64,000 nt of DNA from Sulfolobus sp. E5-1-F. Lineage in GTDB: Archaea; Thermoproteota; Thermoprotei_A; Sulfolobales; Sulfolobaceae. Shown one piece after another: positions 25,320-35,751 of the stretch (positions within the stretch are counted from its first letter, which is position 1; the number at the start of each line of letters is the position of its first letter). The translations under genes were made by a program, and so were the position numbers. Below the pieces are notes generated by a model that saw only the letters and a program-made list of their open reading frames with translations, ran no database searches and was not told the DNA's origin. The stretch is from contig NZ_CP045687.1 in NCBI RefSeq assembly GCF_009601705.1, positions 718,630-782,629 of the forward strand. The letters run 5' to 3'.

Positions 25320-26260
25320 TCATGATAATTGGAGGTGCTGGTTTCATAGGCTCAGCTTTCGTAAGAGAAGTTAACAAAAGGGGATAACACCAGTAGTGGT
25401 AGATTTACTTACATACGCCGGTAGGTTGGAGAACTTAAAGGATACATCATACGAATTTGTAAGAGCAGACGTAAGAGATGAAAAGCTACATGAGATAATT
25501 GAGAAGTACAAGCCAGAAATTGTAATAAACTTTGCACCGAGACGCATGTAGATAGGTCAATATATAAGCCACAAGAGTTTATAACGACAAACATAATAGG
25601 ATAACGTGCTAGAAGCGTCTAGGAAGTACAACTTCAAGTATATTCACATTTCAACAGATGAGGTATATGGTGAGGAGTGTAGCGACGAGAATGCCCCTTT
25701 AAATCCTTCTTCTCCTTATAGTGCTTCAAAAGCCTCAGCAGATCTTTTCGTAAAGTCTTACGTAAGGACTTATGGTGTAGAAGCAGTGATAATCAGACCT
25801 TCTAACAACTACGGACCTAGACAGTACCCAGAGAAGTTAATTCCCAAGGTCATTATACGCACTCTTTTAGGACTCCATGTACCAATTTACGGTAATGGTG
25901 AACAAGAGAGGGACTGGATTTACGTCGAGGACACTGCTAGGATAATCTTTAATATAATAGAGAAAGCGGAGTGGAAAGGTGAGGTTTATAACATCCCCGG
26001 GGGGAAATAGGGTTAAAAACTTAGAGTTAGTTAAGATGTTGGAGAAAATAATGGGAAGGGAGATTAAGATTAAGTTTGTCTCTGATAGACCGGGGCATGA
26101 TAGGAGGTATTGTATGATAAGCACTAAACTGAGCTATGCCACGACTCCATTAGAGGAAGGACTTAGAAGGACATATGAGTGGTATATTAATAACCAGTGG
26201 TGGTGGGCTCTGCTAATTGAGGACAAATCCTTTAAGGAAGATGAACCGTGGAAGGCTTAG
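25316..26260 (+). pseudogene. rmlB: dTDP-glucose 4,6-dehydratase gene with four frame breaks
   Basis: Read across frames this is a full RmlB: IIGGAGFIGSAF, VVDLLTYAGRLENLKD, DEVYGEECSDENAPL, SPYSASKASADLFVKSY and NNYGPRQYPEKLIPK. Frame breaks lie near 25384 (AAAAGGGGATAA), 25538 (TTTGCACCGAG), 25602 (GGATAACGTG) and 26002 (a run of six G, one too many). The Tyr-x3-Lys pair is retained. The active enzyme converts dTDP-glucose to the 4-keto-6-deoxy sugar. Since rmlA, C and D are intact, another rmlB is expected elsewhere, or the pathway is off. Confidence 0.9.
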
Positions 26261-26841
26261 TGAAATCGAATGCTCTAATCTATTAATAGATGCTGTTAAA
26301 AAGAATTTTAAACTAAACAATTCTTAAACTGTCATTAAATTACCTAGTTTAAAACATAAAATGAATTAGGTGTGTTTAACTGCCTATAGTAAATAGCAAA
26401 TTATAGTCTAAATATGTTATAATATGAATGCTTTCTAACACCAGTCCTTTTACATCAGTTGTTTTAAGTAACTAAATAGAGCCTATCTAGGCAAAAAGCT
26501 TTGAGGCTAATATAAATCCAGAGTCTAATAAGATTAAGATTAAAAATGTGGGTAAAAGATAAAAGGACTTGTAACCACATTTTCCAATAAAGATACCAGA
26601 TAGAACCGAATCATCGTTAGAATTACAGTAGACAAAATTGATAAAACCTATTAGACATTTATTCTTCTTTTTGTTTCTTTCATACATTTGTCACTCCCTT
26701 TAAATTTTTTCAATTAAAGGATAGGTATTACCATTTCACAATTAAGCCTTTCCAATTTGAAACTTTAGAAATAAGTTCTAAAAAAATAACTATACGAATA
26801 TTTCATAGCTAAAAAGTGAGAAAGAATTTTTCCTCCTCGCT
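26261..26841. other. Intergenic stretch, no convincing gene
   Basis: The AT-rich stretch contains only a 66-codon minus-strand frame (26487-26687), hydrophobic at its end and with no family resemblance. There are no IS ends or repeats that I can place. Confidence 0.35.
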
Positions 26842-28623
<1,782 letters not shown>

Positions 28624-28744
28624 ATTAAGTAATGGTAAATTTAATACTTTAAATTTTTCTATGAAATTTACTTTGTATAACTCTTCTTAAAAACAGCGAA
28701 ATTAATGTTTATGGTTACGATATAGGAGATTCTTTGCCAGATAA

Positions 28745-28810
28745 GAGTGTGGACAACAATTTACTTAATTTGAAATAAATTGTGTAACTTGTTTTGAGCA
28801 TGAAATAAAT
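28745..28810 (+). repeat. IS6-like left-end fragment
   Basis: GAGTGTGGACAACAATTTAC and the following bases match the left end of the IS6-like elements. The fragment stops where the IS1-like element begins at 28811. Confidence 0.7.
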
Positions 28811-28945
28811 GGGAGTGTTCTCATGCAGTCATCTTATTCGATATCTAATTGTAAAATTATATCAGACTAGTAATTTTTATAATTACTCATCTTGATCTAG
28901 AGGTAACTACGAAACTGGAACGTACAAAATAGTCTAAGAAGCTTT

Positions 28946-29924
28946 ATGTGCGAGAACTGCGAGTTTTTTGAGCGAGCGAATAGCATGCAGCTCGCAGTTC
29001 TCGCACAACTAATACTTATGATTTTAAGAAATTTAAATCTTAAAAGAAAGTACGAGCTAAAGGATATTGCACTAGCGTTAGCAGCATACTCCTTGGGAGT
29101 TCAGATCACGAAAATAGGAATCCCACCATCAACACTATACTACTACTTGAGGAAAGTGGGAATAAGGAGGAGAAGGGAGAAGAGACCAACATGCCCATCA
29201 TGCAACTCCAACAGAGTAGTCAAGAACGGCTCATCCAGAGGGAAAGAAAAATACAAGTGTAAAGCGTGTGGAAGAACGTTTTACAACACGCTGAAGCACA
29301 GAATGAATAAGGAACAAAGGGAGAGAATCTTAAAGGAGTACTTGAACAAGATGAGCATGAGGGCAATATCAAGAGTTGAGGGAAAGCCATTAACTACGGT
29401 CTACAGCCTAATGAAGAGGATTGGAGCAAAGGCCTTCACGAGCTTAATAATATTGAGGGGTCAACTCAAGGGTTTCATGGCTAAGTCTACAGTGTTTGAC
29501 GAGTTCTGGACTTATCTTCGTGTTAGGCATGGGAAGGTTAGAGCGGATCTCTGGATTTGGACTGCTCTTTCTGATGGGGTACCTTTTTACGAGTCTGGGG
29601 ATAGGGATTACAAGACCTTCCGTCTCCTCTTGAGCTGGTTACCTAGGAGTGGGGTAAATTATACTGATCACTACTGTGTTTATCAAGTTCTTGATAAGCG
29701 CGTAGCTAGTAAGAAGTACACTTACATTGTGGAGGGTCAAAATTCTTGGTGTAGCTCTTGCTAGGTTAGCTAGGGATACTAGGGTTAATAGGAGTCAGAG
29801 GATGGTGGATTACAGTTTGGCCTTGTTGAACGTTATGTATCCTCACGTGTTCTCAAGGGAGATAACGCCCTTAAACGAGATCTACTTGAAGGGAATACAG
29901 TATATTAGAGATGATCTGATATAA
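28946..29924 (+). pseudogene. IS1-family transposase, one frameshift
   Basis: The first frame (272 residues) has an N-terminal helical domain, a zinc ribbon (CPSCNSNRVVKNG, YKCKACGRTF), an HTH region, and an IS1-type DDE core with DEFWTYLRVRHGKVRADLW and DHYCVY. The Glu segment IVEGQNS is followed by a frame break near 29740. The C-terminal part (ARLARDTRVNRSQRMVDYS) continues in another frame to 29924. The N-terminal domain (residues about 14-75) is similar to that of the IS6-like transposases here. An alternative start is ATG 28984. Inactive unless frameshifting is programmed. Confidence 0.85.
28948..29006 (+). promoter_or_regulatory. 16-bp inverted repeat over the IS1-like transposase start
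   Basis: GTGCGAGAACTGCGAG (28948-28963) is perfectly complementary to CTCGCAGTTCTCGCAC (28991-29006). It brackets the in-frame ATG 28984 and begins at the last base of ATG 28946. The arrangement parallels that of the IS6-like elements and probably limits translation of read-through messages. Confidence 0.6.
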
Positions 29925-30132
29925 TTTTACAACTGAATATCGAATAGGATGACTGCATGAGAACACTCCCAACAATATTATATCAGCTATAAGTTGTTAA
30001 CTTTATCTTCTTTTATAAGATTATAAATTAATTAACCAAATTTATTAATCTCAAAGTTTTATCTAATATGGAGATTAACAGATACTGGTCATGAATTAAA
30101 AATGATTTGACAGTTAACCTAATTTTTATTAT

Positions 30133-31053
30133 CTATTTCAATAATGTATAAAATTTATAGTTGAAATAAGAAAGATTTATAATACCGTTTTTAAAATTAA
30201 TTGCAAGGTCTCTTTCTAGAGATCCACGTATAATATCTCCTATCTTATAATTTATTTCCCCAAATCTTGGTTTTATCTGATAAAATATTCTGAAATATAA
30301 ATCTACATCTTCATAGCCATTTATATATGTTTCGTCCAATAGTTCAGCTCCGATTTTTTTAACAAAACTGCTAGAGAAAACAATAAAACTACCTCCATTA
30401 ACTATTTTATATATTTTCCTACATATTAATTTTAACTTCTTTTCTATTCCTTTTCTTCCAATGTCACCAAATATATCGTATTTTATTCCAAATCTCCTTC
30501 TAATATTTGATAAGTAAAATATATAACGCAATTCTAAGGGGTTGTAGCTTATTCCGGCGTATACACTATATAACATATGACTTATTAACTTACATATATA
30601 TACTGGAATAGAATGATAATCTGATTGAGGAGTAAAGACAACCTCTACACCTTTAACCTTTTCCAATTCCCTAACCAAAACATCGCTTTTATCTATCATA
30701 ATCATGTCGTCGTTAGATACTACTATCCATTCTGGATCTAATTTTAGAGCTTCACGTATTCCCATATTGACAGAATGTGCAAAGTTAAAATACTGACCCC
30801 TACTCTCTACAAATACAATTGATAAACCATCAAAGATTTTCCTTGCTTCGTTAGCATATTTTCCCTTAATGTCAGCAGTAGGTATAACCACAGCTACTCT
30901 TGGATCTCCATCTATAACATGAATATTAGTCTGAGCCCTTGGTCTATTTCTACTCCATTTAATTATATCTTCAACGGAATCAAAACTATCTAGGAAAGAT
31001 TTTATAGAATTTGGATCCTTACTAATAAAAAGTTCATCTAAATCATTAGTCAT
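30133..31053 (-). CDS. GT2-like glycosyltransferase
   Basis: The 306-residue protein has VAVVIPTADIKGKYANEA near residue 52, then VFVESRGQYFNFAHSVNMGIREALKLDPEWIVVSNDDM, the nucleotide-binding and Asp-Asp metal site of family 2 transferases. A late YINGYEDVDLYFR segment follows, like the ED acid motif. It is a clear paralogue of the product of 33349-34269 (same ESRG-YFNF pattern). It probably adds one sugar to a lipid-linked glycan at the inner membrane face. No terminal membrane span is seen. Confidence 0.75.
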   Translation of the reverse strand: MTNDLDELFISKDPNSIKSFLDSFDSVEDIIKWSRNRPRAQTNIHVIDGDPRVAVVIPTADIKGKYANEARKIFDGLSIVFVESRGQYFNFAHSVNMGIREALKLDPEWIVVSNDDMIMIDKSDVLVRELEKVKGVEVVFTPQSDYHSIPVYICKLISHMLYSVYAGISYNPLELRYIFYLSNIRRRFGIKYDIFGDIGRKGIEKKLKLICRKIYKIVNGGSFIVFSSSFVKKIGAELLDETYINGYEDVDLYFRIFYQIKPRFGEINYKIGDIIRGSLERDLAINFKNGIINLSYFNYKFYTLLK

Positions 31054-31174
31054 ATAAGGTAATCTGTTATAACTTTAATATATTTACAGCATTTCATGAG
31101 ACTTTAAGGGAATTTAAGATTTTCATCAGACTCTTCGTCCTATCTAAATTATTTTTAGCAACTTCCTCAATTTT

Positions 31175-31986
31175 GAGTGTGGTCAACAATTTCATGCATT
31201 TGAAATATTTGCATTTATTATCACTCCCCTATCCACTAAATACACTTGTGAGTATAAAGAATGTTGTAGATTAGGAAGAAGGTAGAGAGCCAACTCGTTA
31301 ACCTATTTGAACTCCAAGGGAAATGAAGGTCCATAGAGGAGAGCCTATGCTTTAATGTCCTTGCTCAGCGTAATCCCTCCTACCAAACGTAACCCACTTG
31401 TGCCCAACATTAAACCAGTCAAATGCATTATAAGCTGGTAAACCATCATGCAAGTAAACTACTCGATCAACCCTCTTAAAGTACTTACTAATCTCCTCAA
31501 TCCCCCTCATGTTAACTAGGACAACTAACACGTGAAAACCACTCCTCAAGCTAGTGACCATGAAGAAAGGAATAGTTACAACATCCCTAACGATCTAAAC
31601 GTAATAATAATTACCCCTAACGCAAAAGTCTCGTCAATGGCGTAAAGACTCAAGGATACTACATACTTAACCCTACCAAGCCTCTTATAATAGTAAAGCA
31701 AGGTGGAGTGTGGTATACTCCAAGAGGATAAGCCAGCTAGATAACTCGCTAAGCCTAACGCGATCTCCTCCCTAACATGAAATCTTGGCTTAAAATTAAT
31801 ATTATACTCCATTAGGATTAAAATAAGCTGGATGAGCAAGGGGATATTCCATGTTCATCATGTGCTCATCAATAAAAATCCCGTGCTCACCCAAAAAGGT
31901 ATTACGCTAAATAAAAACAATTTATTTCTGTAGTAGAAGCAACTTATACAATTAATTTCAAATTAATTAAATTGTTGACCACACTC
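31175..31986 (-). mobile_element. Decayed IS6-like element
   Basis: Both inverted ends are recognisable (GAGTGTGGTCAACAATTTC and the matching right end near 31986). The transposase is split into pieces at 31352-31561 and 31576-31839 by several small deletions and stops. The flanking octamers do not match. Inactive. Confidence 0.85.
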
Positions 31987-32165
31987 CTCTTGTTTTTACA
32001 TAAATTCAACATATATCCTCACCCATAGTTTTTGTTAAAAGTATTAAGCACATTAATACTAATACTTTTCAATTTTCGTCTTATTATAGATTAGATAAAA
32101 ATGTCATAATAAATCAGTAATACATAATTGTTAAAGTTATTATTGTTTAATGAATAAAAGATTTA

Positions 32166-32930
32166 CTAGAAATAATATCCCAAGGTAAATGGTATTCCTT
32201 TTACTAAAGTGGGAATAAGTAGTTTAATCTTTTCTGATGTAGTTAACCCTGGCCTTGTTTTTCTCTCCTTAGCGATTATCTCATATTTTGTACCTTTTAA
32301 TAATTTAGCATTCTTCCCGTACTTATACCACTTCCTTATGAACTGAGGAAGAGAATCGTCCTCTATATGATAAACTGCATTTGGAATAAATTGTACTTTG
32401 CCCTTGTATATTTTCATTACTTCATAATAGATTACACTATCCTCAAAAGCATTAAGCCTTTCCGCTAAACTTCTAGGAATATTTTCATAAGCCTTTAACA
32501 ACAACTCTCTTTCATACATTCTGGGAATGATCCCACCTTTAATCACATCTAAGTTTTCCCTCCACTTCTTGTGAGTTATTTCCCTATCGATCGACATTAT
32601 CTTATGAACTAAACCCTTACCTACTGTAATCTCACCTAAAGCAATAACTTTCTCTTCAAAACCTTTGAAGTTCTCAGAAAAATACATATCAGAGTCTAGG
32701 TTAACTATGTAATCACCTTTAGCAATTTTAGAACCATCAATTCTAGCAATTAACCTACTTCCCTTAACTTGAATAACCTTAGCTCCTTCTTTTTCAGCAA
32801 TCTCAGCCGTATTATCGGAGGAAAAGGAATCTACCACGATTACCTCATCAGCGATCTTTAATGCACTTCTAACGACAAGGTGAATAGTACGTGAAGAATT
32901 GAAAGTAGGAATGATAACTGAAAGCTTCAT
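32166..32930 (-). CDS. GT2-family glycosyltransferase
   Basis: The 254-residue protein starts LSVIIPTFNSSRTIHLVVRSAL, followed by DEVIVVDSFSSDNTAEIAEKEGA and NLDSDMYFSENF, the classic GT-A signature with its DxD-like motif (DSD, about residue 78). A short hydrophobic C-terminal end may touch the membrane. It lies between decayed IS copies and the other transferases of the island. The sugar cannot be predicted. Confidence 0.85.
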   Translation of the reverse strand: MKLSVIIPTFNSSRTIHLVVRSALKIADEVIVVDSFSSDNTAEIAEKEGAKVIQVKGSRLIARIDGSKIAKGDYIVNLDSDMYFSENFKGFEEKVIALGEITVGKGLVHKIMSIDREITHKKWRENLDVIKGGIIPRMYERELLLKAYENIPRSLAERLNAFEDSVIYYEVMKIYKGKVQFIPNAVYHIEDDSLPQFIRKWYKYGKNAKLLKGTKYEIIAKERKTRPGLTTSEKIKLLIPTLVKGIPFTLGYYF

Positions 32931-33348
32931 TGAAATTAAGAAAGAGAAATCAAGTATTAATGCTTAACTAACTGTAGTAAGTTTTAATAAGTATCTCGTA
33001 TCATTAAAGTATTTGTAACTTACTACTAAATTGAGTAATATCATATTATATTGCTTAAGGTATTAATTTTTACACATTCTAGATCATAATAATTAACAAC
33101 GGACTCAAAAAATTTTTAGTAGGCAAATTCAATCAAGACTTCTCTAGTTATTTTTGGCTGTGTATAATTAAGTTAGAAAGGGAATGTTGCCTTGATATGG
33201 CCGTAGATTTAGTTAATTTGATATATATGATCACTTATACTTTCTAACTAATAAGTTATATCAAATTCAACATTTAGGTTGTTGGGAATAAATTTCCTTT
33301 AAATGTGAAACAAAACTGATGTGATATAGCTTATAGAATTCAACTTTT
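32931..33348. other. Intergenic stretch, no gene seen
   Basis: The stretch is AT-rich, with inverted matches around GAAAGTATAAG/CTTTCTAACT near 33175-33250 but no clear element. It may hold the promoter of the GT2 gene to its left. Confidence 0.3.
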
Positions 33349-34269
33349 TTATATTATTAAAAGCTTATTAAGTATTTTATAATTAAAATATATAAAATTA
33401 ATAATATTTCTATAATGTCTAATTCTACTAGTTCCTAGACTCTTACTACCTAGATCCTTGACCTTATTCTTCAAGATTTTTATCTCCCCTTCACTTTTAT
33501 ATAGTCTTATTAAAAGATCTATGTCCTCAACTCCATTTATATATAGAGGATCTAGCAGATAGTCAGTATTAATAAATCGTGAGCTAATAGTCATAAAAAT
33601 TCCCCATTTTCCTTTTGGATAAATTTCCAAAACAGTTTTTGAAAGACTGAAAATCATTTTAGTTTTTAAATTATTTTCCCCTATGTATAAATAAAATGGC
33701 AATCTAAATCTATTTAAAATAGATATTCTATCGTAAAATAATTTAACGACTTCATTACTACCTTTTATTAAACGAATCATATTTGGTAATATCCATGACA
33801 ATTTTACTACTTTTACTATTTGATTTTTACCTTCTCCTGCAATCATAGCTTTTACCTTTCTATTATCTTCATTGAGAATTTCGGACATCAATGAATCAAC
33901 ATTATCCACTTTAATGTCATCATTTGAGATAATTACATATTTCGGCTTATATTTCATTGCAATCTTTACACCTTCATTAACGCTTTTAGAGAAATTAAAA
34001 TACCTTCCTCTGCTTTCCACAAAAATTAAATGATATTTCTTAAAGGTTCTTTTTATATAATTACTAAACTGGTTATTTACATCAGATGTAGGAATAACAA
34101 AAACTACTTCTGAATCTCCTTCAAATTCGTATATTTTCCTCTCTGCCTCTGGTCTATTCTTAAGCCACTCTACTATATCTTCCACGTCTTCGAATTTGTA
34201 ATAAAAACTTAAGATTTTTTCATAATCATTACTGTAGTATAGCTCCTCAAAGTCACTATTATAATGCAT
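33349..34269 (-). CDS. GT2-like glycosyltransferase, paralogue of the 30133 gene
   Basis: The 306-residue protein shares the length and layout of the 30133-31053 product: VVFVIPTSDVNNQFSN, IFVESRGRYFNFSKSVNEG and YVIISNDDIKVDN, and late YINGVEDIDLLIRLY. The two probably arose by duplication and now use different sugars or acceptors. The start ATG lies at 34269. Confidence 0.72.
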   Translation of the reverse strand: MHYNSDFEELYYSNDYEKILSFYYKFEDVEDIVEWLKNRPEAERKIYEFEGDSEVVFVIPTSDVNNQFSNYIKRTFKKYHLIFVESRGRYFNFSKSVNEGVKIAMKYKPKYVIISNDDIKVDNVDSLMSEILNEDNRKVKAMIAGEGKNQIVKVVKLSWILPNMIRLIKGSNEVVKLFYDRISILNRFRLPFYLYIGENNLKTKMIFSLSKTVLEIYPKGKWGIFMTISSRFINTDYLLDPLYINGVEDIDLLIRLYKSEGEIKILKNKVKDLGSKSLGTSRIRHYRNIINFIYFNYKILNKLLII

Positions 34270-34460
34270 ACATATTTCCTCAAGTTTAAGTAGATTAAAA
34301 TCTTTCTACGTACTTGTCCAATGTACTGGTTGAATTTGTACAAAGAGTTAAGAAGTGTTAGAGGTACATATTCTGTATCTATATCAATTGAAATAAAGAG
34401 TATAAAATTTATTAGAAAAAATATTCAAGAAATCAAGCATTACATAATTACTACAAAAAT

Positions 34461-35666
34461 TTACTTGATGAGTTTTAGAAACGTATCTAATTCTAATTTA
34501 GCTACTAAGTCCCAGCTCTGATGAAGTTTAAGAAATTCTCTTACTTTTTCATTGTCAAACATAGAATTATATTCCTCTTCTTTCATGTTTAAAATCCTAA
34601 GTATTCGTTGTGCTATTCCATTAACATTTTCCTCTAAAAATACTGGCTCAATGTCTTTGTAAAGATATTCTAGTGTGGGTAACTTTAGTCCTATATAAAC
34701 AGTTTTTAAAGATAGCGCTTCAAGTATAGCCATCGAATATGAATCTCCTAATGAAGGGATGATTACTCCTTTAGATTTGGAAATTTTTGGATAGTAATTC
34801 TCTTTATTTAGATATCCTATGAATTCTATATATTTATCTAAATTGAATTTTTTAATTAATTTAGTTAAACGGATGACATTACGATCATTGGTATTTCTAT
34901 CTGCAGTTATCAATAGTTTTACTTTTTCTTTCTTTACTACCTCTTTCCATATAAATGGAAGAAGAAGAAATCCTTTTGGCGGGCTCAGTCTAGCTGCATA
35001 AATAAAATAATCCTCTTTTTTAGAAGAATCTATTATGGGAACTGTCACTGCATTACCTGGAAAGATTACATTTTTCAATATATTCTTCTTCCTCGTTAAA
35101 ATAGTGTATTCAGGGTTCATAGGATTAATAGTATTTATAAAAGTAATCCTCTTAATAATATAATGAAAATAAATATTCCTTAATAAAGATCTTTTAATGG
35201 TATTTATAAGTACAGTAGCTACACTTAAATCTGGATTAGCAGATCTTTCGAATTTAAAATCTTTAATAATATCGTGCTGAAACCAAAAACCTTGAATGAT
35301 AAAACCTTTATGTTTGCTCTTTAATTTACTTAATAAGAGTAAGTCCTCAATAATTTCAGCTTGAGAGTAGGCTAATTCAACATTTCCAAATCTTTGGGAT
35401 ATAAAATTTATTAAATTTAAAACTGAATATTTTTTTCTTTCTTCTAATAATTTAAGTATAAAATCAGGTATATTCAAATTTAACTCGAATATCTTCTCCT
35501 TTAGCCTTCTGCAATAGTTAAGGTTAACTAATGCAGGGTAGATGTTCCATCTAATTGACGGTATAAAAATAAAATCTATTTTACTTTTAAATCTTTTTAA
35601 TAATTCTTCGTTTCTAACACTTCCACCTCCTTGATTTATAAGTTCTCCAATAACAACAATTGTCAT
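34461..35666 (-). CDS. GT4-type glycosyltransferase (GT-B fold)
   Basis: The 401-residue protein has a Gly-rich N-terminal turn (VIGELINQGGGSVRNEELL) and, in its second half, the typical GT4 arrangement: AARLSPPKGFLLLPFIWKEV, then LDKYIEFIGYLNKENYY, then KGVIIPSLGDSYSMAILEAL with the E-x7-E-like acidic end. These retaining transferases use NDP-sugars. It overlaps no neighbour and lies upstream of the GT2 genes on the same strand, probably in one surface-glycan unit. Confidence 0.8.
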   Translation of the reverse strand: MTIVVIGELINQGGGSVRNEELLKRFKSKIDFIFIPSIRWNIYPALVNLNYCRRLKEKIFELNLNIPDFILKLLEERKKYSVLNLINFISQRFGNVELAYSQAEIIEDLLLLSKLKSKHKGFIIQGFWFQHDIIKDFKFERSANPDLSVATVLINTIKRSLLRNIYFHYIIKRITFINTINPMNPEYTILTRKKNILKNVIFPGNAVTVPIIDSSKKEDYFIYAARLSPPKGFLLLPFIWKEVVKKEKVKLLITADRNTNDRNVIRLTKLIKKFNLDKYIEFIGYLNKENYYPKISKSKGVIIPSLGDSYSMAILEALSLKTVYIGLKLPTLEYLYKDIEPVFLEENVNGIAQRILRILNMKEEEYNSMFDNEKVREFLKLHQSWDLVAKLELDTFLKLIK

Positions 35667-35751
35667 TAAGGATAAACAAAGTTATAGGCTTAAAAAATTG
35701 ATCATGTCTAGATATTACAATGTCTTTCATTAAATCTAAAGAAAAGCTTTC

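Larger units (their letters stand above)
28811..29970 (+). mobile_element. IS1-like insertion sequence (1160 bp), transposase frameshifted
   Basis: The left end GGGAGTGTTCTCATGCAGTC is an inverted match to the right end GACTGCATGAGAACACTCCC. The similarity continues inward through a GTAAAATTATATCAG block. No flanking duplication is seen (AAATAAAT against AACAATAT). The size and gene type are compatible with ISC1173-like elements; the name is tentative. Remnants of the same element lie at 4520, 42336, 47744, 50715, 59178 and 62515. Confidence 0.85.

Noticed and set aside
26487-26687. 66-codon minus-strand reading frame
   Set aside because: Low complexity, no family resemblance, no promoter seen.
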